Shown here: positions 7,027 to 7,171 of the stretch, in pieces
Position numbering within the stretch: position 1 is the stretch's first letter
Layout of the letters: every line of letters begins with the position of its first letter
From: Bacteroidia bacterium
GTDB lineage: Bacteria > Bacteroidota > Bacteroidia > Bacteroidales > UBA12481
Assembly (NCBI GenBank): GCA_026391235.1
Contig: JAPLDV010000187.1
Location: forward strand, 1 to 7,171
Direction: 5' to 3'
DNA: 7,171 bases
Notes under the pieces: model-generated
Database searches by the model: none
What the model was told of the DNA's origin: nothing
Seen by the model: the letters and a program-made list of their open reading frames with translations, nothing else
Program-made: the position numbers and the translations under genes

Positions 7027-7171
7027 TCAACAGTTAATATTTTTCAAAACTTGTATCGCAGCCAGACAATCGAGTGAAAGCTGCGCCGTCAGTTCAACGA
7101 GTCCGCCAAATTTCATTTCGTCGCGCAACCGGGATATAAAATGCACTATGAGTGTTTCATTATATAGATCA
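7027..7171 (-). CDS. C-terminal end of an unrecognised gene upstream of ahcY (5' end outside window)
   Basis: The only open minus frame entering from the right edge runs 47 codons from 7170 to a TGA at 7029-7027. It encodes a mixed charged and hydrophobic, probably helical tail (begins DLYNETLIVHFISRLRDEM, ends AIQVLKNINC). Composition and codon use look protein-like, all plus-strand frames are interrupted, and the 14-base spacing to ahcY is typical of an operon. I do not recognise the family. With only 47 residues, a spurious open frame cannot be excluded. Confidence 0.5.
   Translation of the reverse strand, partial: DLYNETLIVHFISRLRDEMKFGGLVELTAQLSLDCLAAIQVLKNINC

Noticed and set aside
7013..7060. 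SAH or SAM riboswitch ahead of ahcY
   Set aside because: Only 14 bases separate ahcY from the upstream stop, all A/T. There is no room for and no sign of a structured aptamer.
6791..7102. 13-base direct repeat CAGTTCAACGAGT at 6791-6803 and 7090-7102
   Set aside because: Both copies encode the same common peptide, Leu-Val-Glu-Leu, in frame in two genes. The flanks differ, so chance or shared codon preference is enough.

Overview
The window looks like a chromosomal segment of a Bacteroidota bacterium, probably from the Bacteroidales or a related marine or sediment lineage. Four things point there. It holds a long TonB-dependent receptor with an N-terminal carboxypeptidase-regulatory-like domain. 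It holds a secreted protein of the kind usually exported by the type IX system. The genes lack good Shine-Dalgarno sequences and have AT-rich leaders. Intergenic regions carry TTTG / TAnnTTTG promoter elements, the signature of the Bacteroidota primary sigma factor. GC content is moderate. I see no mobile element, CRISPR array, tRNA or rRNA.

Layout, left to right. Positions 1-836 (minus strand) hold the first 278 codons of a secreted protein that runs off the left edge. Positions 864-4505 (minus) hold a complete 1213-residue TonB-dependent outer-membrane receptor. It lies 27 bases upstream of the secreted-protein gene and is almost certainly co-transcribed with it. Positions 4506-4627 hold a candidate promoter and a GNRA-tetraloop hairpin in the receptor leader. 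Positions 4628-5065 (minus) hold a small single-pass membrane protein of unknown function. It has a very good promoter so close to its start codon that the mRNA may be nearly leaderless. A divergent gene follows at 5154-5594 (plus): a small lipoprotein with a Rieske-like C-terminal domain whose two histidine ligands are replaced by Asn and Cys. Its stop codon overlaps that of the convergent gene at 5591-7012 (minus), a full-length S-adenosylhomocysteine hydrolase (ahcY). The right edge (7027-7171, minus) appears to hold the last 47 codons of an unrecognised gene just upstream of ahcY.

How the genes fit together. The receptor and the secreted protein form a cell-surface pair: the receptor is an import gate energised by TonB, and the secreted protein may be a surface-bound or released partner. 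No SusD-type lipoprotein sits beside them in the part of the operon visible here. ahcY is housekeeping (activated methyl cycle). The Rieske-like lipoprotein and the small membrane protein share a short divergent promoter region, but nothing ties them functionally. I do not see a clear new multi-gene system. The most unusual items are the altered Rieske centre, the near-leaderless promoter arrangement and the structured receptor leader.
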